Assembly: GCA_003344405.1 (NCBI GenBank)
Contig: NOWV01000002.1
Coordinates: forward strand, 1,054,001 to 1,118,000
Origin: Trichoplax sp. H2
Taxonomy: Eukaryota; Placozoa; Uniplacotomia; Trichoplacea
Direction of reading: 5' to 3'
Length of the DNA: 64,000 nt
Below, piece after piece: positions 1-19,950 of the stretch. Under the pieces are notes generated by a model that saw nothing but the letters and a program-made list of their open reading frames with translations, was not told where the DNA came from and searched no databases. Made by a program: the position numbers and the translations under genes. Positions within the stretch are counted from its first letter, which is position 1. Each line of letters starts with the position of its first letter.

Positions 1-3000
1 TTCGGGAGCATCTACCTATAAAATGCAATGGTAAATTACGCTATTAATTTAGAAATAGTGATGAAATCCATTGTGAGAGCTGAGAATGATCAATGTATCT
101 ACTCTGAAGGTATCGTAAGATATACAGGTATAAGCGTAGCTAGTAAATTACGATTTATAGCAATTGATGTTTAGTCATTGATTGAATTTCACTATTTGTT
201 ATCAGTCACGCAGTAAGTGCTGTACTTCATCATAATTAACGGGAACTTTTCTCGTACAAAATAATTCGACGTTATGATTGCAAATGTATTGAGTAATATA
301 GGATTAAATCAATCCATTCAATCAATGGATTCAGTAATATAGGAAAGCATTATAAACATATTTAGAATATCTGTAATTCAGAATCAATCCTGTAATATTC
401 AGTGGTTATGTTGCTTATATACCTACTGCTACAGTAGCATCCTGCAAATATGCAGGAGATCATACTCCAGGGTTGCACGTAAGTTTTACGTGAAGTTTAT
501 AAATGCAGAATTCGAACTTGTCATGATGACACGTTTCATTGGAGTACTGATTGATTTTATGTACTACCATGTTTGATTTTTCACTTTTAAGTAGCTGGAC
601 GACACACTAATGCTATATGTTTTACAACAGCAGAATTTAGAAGTTTAAATTATAGAAGAATTTCAGAGTTGTCAGTTGTCAGCACCGGTTCCATGATAAT
701 CTAGTAATTTTGTATCTATTCTATCATGACAAATACCCAACACTCTGTTTAGGCCTTGGAGCATGCGAAACATAATTATACGTGTAGGTTTAACTTGTAC
801 GACTTGACTACTACTAATAAGTCCAGTCAATAACTAATTTCGAAGTACCTTATAAGTAATACTGTCTACTTGACGTATAATACTTACAATATATACTGTA
901 TTACGGCAAATGTGCGAAATAACATCAACCTTCAGAATATGTGGCGGCATGGTATATATATATATATACATGTACATACTGCAGTTATCAATGTATAGAC
1001 TTGCAACATCCTTTGCAACTTGTAACTGATCCAATATACAAATCCAAAGCTAATCTACAGTATATTGCCATACTGCATTGCCTTTGCTGATATATCAGGC
1101 TATACGAAGTATTGCCATACTGTGAAAAAACTGTATTAAATAGACATTGCGTGATTGTGCAAGTGCAGCACCGCAACGCCTACTGAACTCTTGTTCTTAG
1201 TTATACTTTTCAAGCTTTCAACCATTGATTCGAATTAATGATATCATGGAAGCTTTGCTACAAAATTATTTATTACAGTATTACTCTTACAAACCAACAA
1301 CAACGAGCATGTATACTGTACACATAGTACAGTAGGCCTAGTACATGAGCTTATTACCTTTTCATTTAGGTCTAAAATTTCTTTAAATGTTTCAAAACAT
1401 GCAAACTGCCTCCAAGACTGCAAGCTATGGTACCTACTTTCGGCCATATCCGACATCGCTGGTGTTTTCCGGGTCCTTAAGTAATAATTGAATATATTAC
1501 GTACGAGCATTACAGTATTTGTATCGAATTTATCAGGCTCATCGTCAGACTTTATTACGGGTACCGTACCAAATCGTGTACTGCACGCATGATGTAGATG
1601 GACAGTACCGTACCGTACTGTACCTAAAATGACGGCAGTTGCGTAGAATACAGTACTGTACCGTAACGGCATCTGTATTCAGCTTTAGTCGAGTAACTTT
1701 AATCACTGTCATCCAGTGGTTAGCTAGGCTAGCTGGCTCGAACTAATTCAAATTGATCTTACTATCAAGTATTCAGATCGAATTGGACTTGGATTCCACT
1801 GTAGTAAGTAGAAGGAGTTGTCCAATCAACAGTAAACTAAACTACAATCGTCTTACAGGATGTACAGTAAGTGAGAGTTTTATGAAGCATTTATCAACGT
1901 TTTTGCCGGTTCGAAATTGGACTGTATTCCGTTAGCGTGATACCACCCGTCTGTCCGTCACCAACTAAAGTACAGTACAATAGCACAGTATGTAGTACTG
2001 TACTTTAGTGTACTTTACACTGTAAGTACACTACAGTGTACAGTACTGTACACTATAACGTACAGTAGTAGGTACGGTAAAATAATGTACTGTACTGTAA
2101 CGCAGTACCAGTATGGTACCAGTACTGTACTGTACTCTCCATTTGAAATTTGATGTTTTCTCCATGGGTATCGTAATGAACAGAGAACATGCGTACCAGT
2201 AACTAAGGGTTAAGGCGTCTACGGCTTCTGAAACTGTACAGTACTGTACCATACTGTACTATAATGTACCGTGAACAGGACATTTCACGTTACTCTATGA
2301 TGCTTACAGTATTGTACGGCCATGATATGAAAATTGTTATTATTTGGCCAAGCAACCCAGCCTACTGTAAATTCTATGAGGTACTGGTTACTGCGCATAT
2401 TTTAACTTTGATAAATGTGTGCGCTAAAAAACTGACTACGCCCTTCATTTGTTAGTAGGACAGACAACGAACAAGTTCTTTATTCTCAGAACTGACCCGT
2501 ACCGAAGCTGAAGCAAGTTAGTACGATCGGATTGGGAGCTTTTTTTACGGCGTCGATAACTCTAAAACCGATCGTTCCTGTAGCGCTAAAGCAAACTGTT
2601 ACATGTGGCAATCACAAAATCGATTGTTGATTCCTTTCCAACGATCTTGCCATAAGGAAAAGATTTAGTCCATCTTGTATTTTCGCCGTAATTTTGTTGG
2701 TTGTTCCACTTGACTGTACGCCCGCTTGACCAACATCGCTTGTTACCGTGCGCCTTTGTGACTCTATCGTACTGTACTGGTGAACTGGTTGTCGTCATTC
2801 ACTAATCGCATAAACTGATACAAGATTTGTTGCCAGGCTATCCTGATTCGGCAAATAGTGGACTGGTGCGTTACAATTCATTTACGGTTTGTAAGAAGGC
2901 AATTAAGTAGTCTCGATCATACCTTCGTCTATCATCCGACTAATTTGTGGGAACGTTATTAATTGGATATAGATCTGAAACTATCTTCACAAAAATAAAG

Positions 3001-3278
3001 GGAAGAGAGTACGTAATCGTGAAAAAACTAACTTGGCTTATTCACGGTATTGTACGGTTGTTTCTGTTGGACAGCTTTCAGCGCGTCAATCGAATTTTTT
3101 CTACATTTCAACTTCATTTCCTTCTTACTGGCGAAAACCGTGGCTGATTCTTTTTACTCTAGCCACTTGAACGAATCGTAGAGTGACATAGTAGTTTTCT
3201 TTGAATCTTTAATCCGTTAGTACTTTTCCTTTCGTTGACGATTCTATAGTACAGTACATTATCTGCTAAAATTTAATA
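1..3278. other. Intergenic region upstream of the G-alpha gene
   Basis: No gene recognised on either strand. The region contains a short TA dinucleotide run near 952-970 and, from about 1560, increasingly dense GTAC-type repeat islands. Reading frames across the islands translate into monotonous Tyr/Thr/Val/Gln/Cys strings, which come from the repeat and are not evidence of a protein. Part of this stretch is presumably the promoter of the gene that begins at 3279, but I see no confident core promoter element. Confidence 0.6.
1969..2270. repeat. GTACW repeat island
   Basis: Dense mixture of GTACA and GTACT five-base units, with many copies of the palindrome TACAGTACTGTA or one-base variants. 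It lies about 1.0-1.3 kb before the G-alpha start codon. Because GTACA and GTACT are reverse complements in alternating register, the tract can fold on itself on either strand. Confidence 0.85.
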
Positions 3279-11579
<8,301 letters not shown>

Positions 11580-14406
11580 TTTCTACTTCCATTAGTCCAC
11601 CCGCTTGCACCCGGCATATAACACTTGTATCGTGATAGTACTATTTGATACGAAAAACGACGCTTTAAGGCTAAATCAATCCTTTCTATAACTACTCGGA
11701 TGGATTTCCCTGCTGTACAGTGTCCAAAATGTTGCTACTCAAAGTCTGTTTATACATACAGTAGAACCTTTTAGAAAAACGAACAAGTCATTATGCTGGC
11801 TTGTGCATATGTTGTGAGAAAAGTTTGAACTTCACTTAGTAAACGTTATATTAGAAAGCGGACGCTGTTGTTACGTAATGCTTTTAGATAAACTGTTACT
11901 GTCAGGTAAAGCTTGCTAGTAATAGCATTACTAATTCAAATTTTTTTCCATTGATGTAAAACACAATTGCCGGAACTTGCACACGTTTCCACTGTTGACA
12001 ATTGGGACTTCTTTTTTGCAACCAGAAAATTTTCATTTGTTACTGACTTACAGATTCGTCTTGGTTGTATAGATTGGCGTTATTAATTGTATACTGTACA
12101 GCAGTAGCTGCATTGTACACACTTTTTAAGTATGTTCGTAATCGATAGAGTTTTTACGAATGCTTTTAATAGTAGTTTAAGTTAAAGGTGTTTGTTTCTG
12201 TAATAGATGAAGCGGTTTCGTCTTTTCGCTTTCTTTAATGAGTATATATAAGCCGTAAATTTTGTGTGCAATACCGTTAACTGCTTATCTTGATTGTACG
12301 CAATCTGCATGCAAGCGAACCTGGAAGGATGTTTGAGTTAGGCCTGTCACAATTTGTGTGTTGGCTTATCTTATTAGTCGTGTGTAGTAATACTGAGAGA
12401 GTAACACTGTAACCAGATTCAAAAATTTCTAGGTACCGTGTCTGATCACAAATAAAAATATTTATTGGGAAGTTTTGACGTTAAATATATAACGATGTAT
12501 GTTGCTGGTTACGCTTGTAAGATACTGGTGAAATATTCAGTGATTATAACGGAATAGGTGCTCAGTATAAAATTATGATGGTATTCCTAGTTGCATGAAG
12601 CTGTTAAAGTGGACGTTTGTATGACTGAATGCACAAACAATTAGCGGATACTAAGATATAGGATACTTCTGGGATGCTATTGTGTATTTTGCTTTGCAGT
12701 TATACATATTACTGATTGCCTTTTCAGTCTTTAAACGACACTTAACTCGTCCACTGCATATGTTATCCTAATGGATGAACTCCTATAAACAGCAAAGTAA
12801 TTGCTTAACTGGATATCAATTATCATAAATAGCTACGCTAAGTAACAATATGTGACGAATTTATCTATTCGTCTTATACCATCATAACTAACAGCAATAT
12901 TTATAGCCAGAGTGCGTCAATATTGCCAGATCATTTGGCGAGCACTTGTTGAGTGTAGTAAACTGCGATATAAATCCAAAACGGCATACTTTTAGTGTCA
13001 AATACAAGATAGTACAGTATGTAATGGATTCGAATAGTACGATACGTCATTTTGATTGTTTACAACACGCGCTTGATCTCATAAATATTGGTAGTGTAAA
13101 AAGAAATGAATTACTAAAATATGCAATACGCCACGATATACGTAAAATATTAATTAACATGCAGTCAATATTCTGTACCAGATTCGTACATAATATAGGT
13201 AATATGCTCATTTAATACGGACAACCGAATAAATCCGGTCAATCAATTTGGAACTATAGCATAAAAATCTACAGGAAAGACGAATGCAGGCAGTATTCAT
13301 ATACCATAGCTATTACTTTACTCCAACATATCAAATACTTGGTTATACAGCATGTAATATGCATGGGATATGGATTGTGGCGATATTTGGGATATTATAG
13401 AATGTCATCATAACGAGTATATTTTAAATTTATTTAAAAAATTTGCTATTCTTAGCAACAAATATTCAAATATCTCCGAAAAAAGGCTGTAGGATAGTTT
13501 CCGGTATGAAATCACTCTATAAAAAAATCTATTTTTCAAATCGTTCGAATTTTTGCCATTCTTTTGTTCAAAGATGCGGAAAACGGCTACAAGATATCTT
13601 CAGATACATTTTAATTGAACTGTAGTAAAGTATTTACTTAATATGTCAGAAATGTTTATTCGGATGATAAGGGTTTTCTTACCGTAGCTATTCAAAAATG
13701 AATTAACATCGGGCCTGCTACTAATACACCTCCACTGAATATAGCAATGCCGTAAAATAAGATGGACAAGGTTAACAGAAATGATCCCTGTCTCTAGTCT
13801 TCTGTGTCATACTATACTGAAAGTATAAATTATGCGCCTCTTCTGAGTCATTGAGTTTACGAAAACTAAAATTTGAATAACTTTAAAATCAAGCAGAGAT
13901 CTTGCACCTAAACGATTTATAAACCAACAATCTTATAAGCCAAAGAGGGAATAAAAAATATAATTTTTATCGTCTCTACTAAATTAATTAAATCTTTTTA
14001 TTCGAATGAAATACCATAATTTATAATCGACAGACCGGTAATGAAGAAAATTCATAGTTTTGAATTTTAACAAGTAAAGTCTTGTGATAACTTAAATAAT
14101 ATATTAAGTTTTATAACAGGATAATAAATTATTAACCCTAAGCAGCTTCATATTAATATAACCATTGCTCTTATCTGTTATCTTAGTACGTGGATAGACT
14201 GTATTATTCATTTAAAAATCAGCTGTAATCCGAGTAGATAATTCAGAATCTTATCGACTAAATGAGATCGCATTTAAATAAATGTATTCAATTATACTGA
14301 ATAGCAGGAAAGTTAAGCGGCTGACCTCTATCGCATAAATGATATTTACAAACGTAGTTTGCGAACATTATCCTAATGTACTGTATATATGAAAATCTCT
14401 TATCTG
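11580..14406. other. Intergenic region between G-alpha and the Sel1 gene (convergent 3' ends)
   Basis: The two flanking genes point towards each other, so this region holds both 3' untranslated regions. An AATAAA near 12451 is a possible poly(A) signal for the G-alpha gene, though it is far from the stop. Open stretches near 12946-13215 and 13443-13625 have no ATG-led, recognisable product. Nothing else seen. Confidence 0.55.
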
Positions 14407-16590
14407 TCAGTTGGGATGAATATTTAATTGTTCATATCGCTTCTTCGCTTTTTTACTATAGTAAAGATCAAATATATTTTTTGATTGTTGTGATTGATTA
14501 ATAGCATTTTTATAGTAATTACTAGCAGTTACTTTATCGATATCAGTACCATAACCATACTGATGCATGATGCCTAAATGATAGAGTTGTGCCGGTCTTG
14601 CAGTCTCTAGAATTTGCTGATAGAAATTACAAGCTTGCTTAAAATAGATTTTAGCTAATTCTTGATCATAAAAATCAATATTTTGATTATTTCTGTATAA
14701 TTTACCCAGGCGATAATTTGCGTAACCCTGCACACAACTAGTGGAAGCTGCTGCAAATTTATATAATTGTACAGCATTAGTTAAACGATCATTAATATCA
14801 GCTTTCCCCTTTTCGATTAGTTTAGCTAAACAACAACATGACTGTAAATTGCCTAGACGTGCAGCTTGAGCATAGCATTGAAGCGATGTTTGATAGTTGA
14901 CTTCAACGCCTAGGCCATGTTCATACATATAACCAAGCATATCGTATGCTTCAGAACGATTATCCTTGCCAGTAATAGCAAAATCATAATCATTTGCGGT
15001 AGCACTTAGTAAACAATATAAATAAGCCCGATGGAAATCTTGTTTAACTCCGCCCCAACCGTGAAAGTAGTAAAATGTTATATAAGATAATGTAGCCGCA
15101 TAACCGTACTGCAAGGAACGGATAAAATAGTACGAACTTTTAATTAAATTTTCTTGATAATGAGTATAGTACAACCCCATTAAAAATTGTGACAAGTGAT
15201 GGCCATGTTCAGCTGCTGAGCAGCGATAGTTGATAATAATCATTTCACACTCTTCTTGATCAAGACTGATTCCGGTAGTATAGCCTTGGGAATACATTTC
15301 AGCGATATTATAGTAGCCGCTTGGATTACCCAATGCTGCCGCTTTATTAAAATATAATAGCGCTTTCTTGTTATCTACTTCTATGTTGGTAATATTAAGA
15401 AAAAGAGTTAAAAATCCCAGTTGATTATATGTGTCTGCTAATTGATGTTGAGTTAATTGATTGGATCGATTTCCATGATTAATAGTTTCAAGCAATTGTG
15501 AATGCAATCGGTGGATAGCTTCACGCCATAATGGCCAAATATCATAGCCTATACTAAGCTGATGATAAGCATCAGTGTAACCTTTACCGGTAGCAGCAGC
15601 TTTCACATACATCTTGACCTTTAATTCAATCAATTGTATATTATCAATCACCTTAACATAGCGATGCGATAAATTGCTATTATCGGTCAAAGTTGGTAAG
15701 GACGATGTTGTAGCTGCTATATTAGAATGCCCACCAAGGCAAGAAAAATTATACAAATTATTTGCACAATCATCGCTTGATTGTGGCATACTGTGATCAC
15801 CAATTGTTTCAACGCTTGCAGTTTCAGTCATAGTTGCAGCTGATTGCAGTATTTCTGGCGACGGACATTTTGTTACCACTTGCGTGGGGCGTTTAGTGCA
15901 ATAATCATTACGGCTTGATAAACGATGGCATCGCTTTTGACTAGAATATAACTGATATAGCATAAATTGAGCTCCAGGATGATTTTTATTGACTGCGCTT
16001 CGATAACATTTAAACGCTTTATTGGCATCCATACCAATTGAACTAAGGCCATAGTGATAAATATAACCTAATTGATAGTATGCATGTGGATTATCGTTTT
16101 CTTTAACCTGTTGTTTATAGATATCGATAGCTTTATCGTAGATCCATTTAACAAAATCATTAGAGACAAATTGATCGATAATCCTACCGATGTCTTGATT
16201 AACTTGAAGTTGATGATAATGACTATCTTGACTATGATTTAAATGAAGAAATTGCAATGTTGGATCATTATCATTTTGAACTGATTGTAAACTATGTGGA
16301 AAACAGCTATCAATATGAGGATTACTTAAGAAAAGTTCGATTAGCTGTTCCAAAGGTAAATTATTTCCATTGGCTAATTGGAATAGTTTACTTAGAGCTT
16401 CATGAATTGAGCTATCAATTTGACCATGGCGAACCTCTCTCAACCATCTTAATTGAAAAGCTAACGGATGGCTGCCTTGATTAGGTTGTCCGATATAAAT
16501 ATCTACAAATAACTCTTGTTGAGATGATATTCTTGGCGATAATACTGGAATATCATTAAATTGATTATAACGGCAGCGGATTAGTCTCAT
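14407..16590 (-). CDS. Sel1-like (TPR-like) repeat protein, intronless
   Basis: Single open frame of 727 aa ending in TGA. Sel1 repeats are short alpha-helical pairs used as protein-protein scaffolds. Seen: repeats around residues 167-215 (AYYQLGYIYHYG...), 405-440 (ALLYFNKAAALGNPSGYY), 448-490, 545-595 (MLGYMYEHGLGV...CYAQAARLG), 600-635, and 665-700 (LYHLGIMHQYGYGT). The first ~150 residues form a different, unrecognised domain. A low-complexity Ser/Thr-rich linker lies near 225-300. No signal peptide or membrane segment is obvious. It stands out because a 2.2-kb coding region without introns is unusual beside neighbours with 5-27 exons; a retrogene or an acquired gene are both possible, as is simple intron loss. 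Another exon beyond either end cannot be excluded. I cannot name an orthologue. Confidence 0.85.
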   Translation of the reverse strand: MRLIRCRYNQFNDIPVLSPRISSQQELFVDIYIGQPNQGSHPLAFQLRWLREVRHGQIDSSIHEALSKLFQLANGNNLPLEQLIELFLSNPHIDSCFPHSLQSVQNDNDPTLQFLHLNHSQDSHYHQLQVNQDIGRIIDQFVSNDFVKWIYDKAIDIYKQQVKENDNPHAYYQLGYIYHYGLSSIGMDANKAFKCYRSAVNKNHPGAQFMLYQLYSSQKRCHRLSSRNDYCTKRPTQVVTKCPSPEILQSAATMTETASVETIGDHSMPQSSDDCANNLYNFSCLGGHSNIAATTSSLPTLTDNSNLSHRYVKVIDNIQLIELKVKMYVKAAATGKGYTDAYHQLSIGYDIWPLWREAIHRLHSQLLETINHGNRSNQLTQHQLADTYNQLGFLTLFLNITNIEVDNKKALLYFNKAAALGNPSGYYNIAEMYSQGYTTGISLDQEECEMIIINYRCSAAEHGHHLSQFLMGLYYTHYQENLIKSSYYFIRSLQYGYAATLSYITFYYFHGWGGVKQDFHRAYLYCLLSATANDYDFAITGKDNRSEAYDMLGYMYEHGLGVEVNYQTSLQCYAQAARLGNLQSCCCLAKLIEKGKADINDRLTNAVQLYKFAAASTSCVQGYANYRLGKLYRNNQNIDFYDQELAKIYFKQACNFYQQILETARPAQLYHLGIMHQYGYGTDIDKVTASNYYKNAINQSQQSKNIFDLYYSKKAKKRYEQLNIHPN

Positions 16591-18779
16591 CTCGAATATG
16601 CCTTTAATTAATATCGATCCATCAGATTAGAAAGTATACAAGATGGGTATCATAAACGCAATTAATGCGACATAGAAAAGAAGTAGTTGTTAAATTACTT
16701 ATGATTATTTGCCGCATAAAAAACTTGAATAGTAGTCGGTGAATTCTGTCGAATGATAATTACCTCCCTTATCTTCTCCAACTTAGGTATAACAACAGCT
16801 TTGACTAATTATTTAATATTATTTCCAATATTTTTAAGTGAAATCCTCTTTCTTTTAATCAACAATGAATCCACTTCTTTCGTTCTTGGTAGAGAATAAA
16901 ATCTCTCCTTCTAACCAGAATAAATAATAATTTAGTTGCCCAAAGATGTAGTTATTCTTTACTTTGATTCTATTTCCTTTTATGTTGTTAGTAAGTAACT
17001 TCTTTCTTCTCTTTTGCTGATATCAAACTTCGTGTAGCGAGATACGGTAGTCCATTACAAATTGACTTTATCTATTTGCTTGGGATTGAGCATTAAGCGT
17101 TAATGTCATCTAAAACGGTATCCATTACCATGTTAACAAAGATCGATCATTGCATCAATGATTGGAGTTAAATGTTTAAAATTGGTGCACGATAATGATT
17201 CATTAATACTGAAGAAAGATATCAGAGTCAAAATTGTCCTAAGGCTTAGTTACGATGGCGATTATTATTTTATAATGCCACTTGCATCGATCCAAATACT
17301 GTTGTAAACTACAGATTGAAAGAGCAGCAAAAAATAACTCGAGTTTATTGTAAAGATACAGTATCAAGCCTTCAATATATTTTACAATTTAATATATAGG
17401 CCAGTATGCAGTACAGTAGTCGTAGTTCAAACAAATAGTAAGTTAGAATATGAAAAGATAAGGCAGAGAATGGGTGGGGAAGAATTTATTATACAGTAGT
17501 ATAAAAATTAAATTACTTAAATAAAGACTCATCAAAAGACGATCATTCAAGAAATTAAAGATGTAGAGGAATAATAAAGATAGCACCGCTGCGATGACGA
17601 AAAAGATCTATTTATTATATATTATTAATAATGATCAAAGTTGACAAAGATTGATTTTCTTTTCATATTTAAATGAGGCTAAAGAAAGAATAAAAACTTC
17701 TTTAGTAAAATCTAACCAGACCGAAGTCAAGAAGGGGGTTTATTCTTTTTTGACGTAGTACATATTTGTTATTGTAATAGGGTAGGCAAAGATAGAACAA
17801 AAAGAAAAAATAAATTTGATGACATTCCAAAAAACAGGGAACGATCATATCTTTAAATTGATTTTTCTATCAATAAATATTACACGTAGAATTACAGTAA
17901 TATCCATTTCCGTCATATTTAATCTTAATGTAATGGACTATCGTTACTAAAGCGATGATTACTGACTAAGACGTTGCCAATGGTTTAACATAGAATAGTC
18001 TACGGCCCCGCCGACTAACTTATCATAAAAGATACCGCAGTGATAGGAGATCGGACGAAGATGATAGTACAGTATATCAAATACGGTAGATAGCCATTTC
18101 CTGGCATAACAAGACAACTAGGACTTATTTAACCTGTGCTGGTAGTATTTCATTGACAATTTCTTCTATTGTGGATATTATTTCCTTGGTCGACTAAGAC
18201 AATAATGAAAATGCTAATTTCTAGATTATACAGTGAAGAGCGTAGCCATAGCCGGTGATGTCTTACGTCTATGCATTCTTTCTATTCAGTCGTTATATTA
18301 TTAAATATCAAAGCTTCCAGACAGAAAACATGCCAAAGAAATTTGTCTATTGTATTATTTTTTAAAAGACCAAAGCGATCAATACTATGCCGTATATTAA
18401 CCCTAATCCTTACTAACGTGCAAGATATCCTGTCAAAATTGAACATTTTAATCGCATATCTTTCCTTTATAAAGACCACTTCACAGTAATTATTTATAAT
18501 AACTGCCGATATTATGCCTCTAGCCATGCTATTGACATGATCATAAATTTTTATCTTTGCTTTAGGATCAAAATACTGTAGTAGAAGATCATTTACTATC
18601 TCCGAGTTATAATACACGGGCATCATAATATTTGTGTATTGATTGCATTAGATAGCATTTGAGAACTTGCGTATCTTTCGTAGCTTTGTGCACCATCATG
18701 TACTACTCTGATATAGGTCAGCTAACTTAAGGGCAAGTCTAGAGTTCACAGATATCTTGGCCATGACGCCGTTCGCCGG
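16591..18779. other. Intergenic, probable upstream region of the Sel1 gene
   Basis: AT-rich sequence with no recognised gene. A 114-codon open stretch on the minus strand (18282-18626) starts with ATG but shows no known motif and overlaps an open stretch on the other strand; I do not call it. A single TACAGTA word occurs near 18067. Confidence 0.5.
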
Positions 18780-19950
18780 TCTAATGTCTGTCCAGTATTT
18801 ACTGTCATATAGAGAATACAGTAATTGTCTACCCACCGCTATCCTTACCGATCAGCATAGTAAATTTCATACAGTTCTATCGGTTGTCGATACTGTAGTA
18901 AGTAATAGAAGGAAGAATTTTTGAAATAAGGTAGACGCAAAAGCTCTATATGCAGAATATCTTCCGTGTGCCATATGCTGAATAAAATCGGTTATCAAGT
19001 AAAGTGATATTCGCTAACTTTGCACTATCATTCGACCTTCGCATAGCGAATTATTGAAACGTTATTTATTATTAATATAGTAGTAGATTACAGAAAGGAA
19101 AGTGCCAAAAACAGATAAAATGCAAGCGCAGAATAATATACCATATAATTTTCCTGCATCGTCTGTCTAAGAAGTATCATTATCGTATTGATGGTCGCTA
19201 ACTTAGCATTAGAATTTTATTATAATCAGTCCAGCGAACTATTTCAAATTTATTAATTGTTAATATTACAGTAGATTACTGAATGAAGAGTATTTGAAGC
19301 TGATGGATTCCAAGAGCTGAACAATATATAATTTACAATACTCCATATTTCTCATATCGTCTGTCTAATAAAATTCGCCATTATGCAAATAGATTTTTAT
19401 TAATTTAGCATTGTCGTTTGTCTGTCATCATAGTGAATTGTTGTAATTTTACTAATTGTCAGTATTGAAGTCGATTGTGAAATAGAGAGCATCTACGTAA
19501 AAAAAGGTAAAAGGCAAGAACTCAACAATGCATGATATACAGTATATTCTTCGAATCATCTGTCTTAGACTGCTTGTTGCCAAGTTAGCATTATCATTGC
19601 TTGACAGCATATTACATTATAGTATTTGTAACCTTATTAATCGGCGACATTGAAGCAGATTAAAAAATAAGTGAGTAAGAATAGTAAGAAAAAAGATACC
19701 AAAAATACGCCATATACACTTTATATTGCCGCTTTGTCCGTCTAAGATTCGTCTAAGATTCGTTATAAGAAGAATTGATGATTATTAACTAAGTACTGTT
19801 ATTGCTAACCGAATAGTAAGCTATTGTAATTTTATTAGTTGTCGATATTAAAGTACATTAGAAAATGATTATCTGAAACTAGAAAATGCAATAGCTGAAT
19901 AAAAAGAAGATATATGTATAACGCATATTATGATACATACACGAAATTGT
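18780..19950. repeat. Degenerate ~200-bp tandem repeat
   Basis: About five to six diverged copies of a unit close to 200 bases. Anchors recur in the same order in each copy: a GTCTGTCTAA-like word (near 19161, 19359, 19558 and a variant near 19736), then a GCTAACTTAGCATT-like word, then a TTGTAATTTTATTAATTGTC-like word followed by an A-rich part. Spacing between anchors is about 198, 199 and 178 bases. Copies are too diverged for simple slippage to be recent; this is an old satellite-like array. Confidence 0.65.

Noticed and set aside
16257-16484. Plus-strand open stretch antisense to the Sel1 gene
   Set aside because: Shadow of the real gene on the opposite strand.
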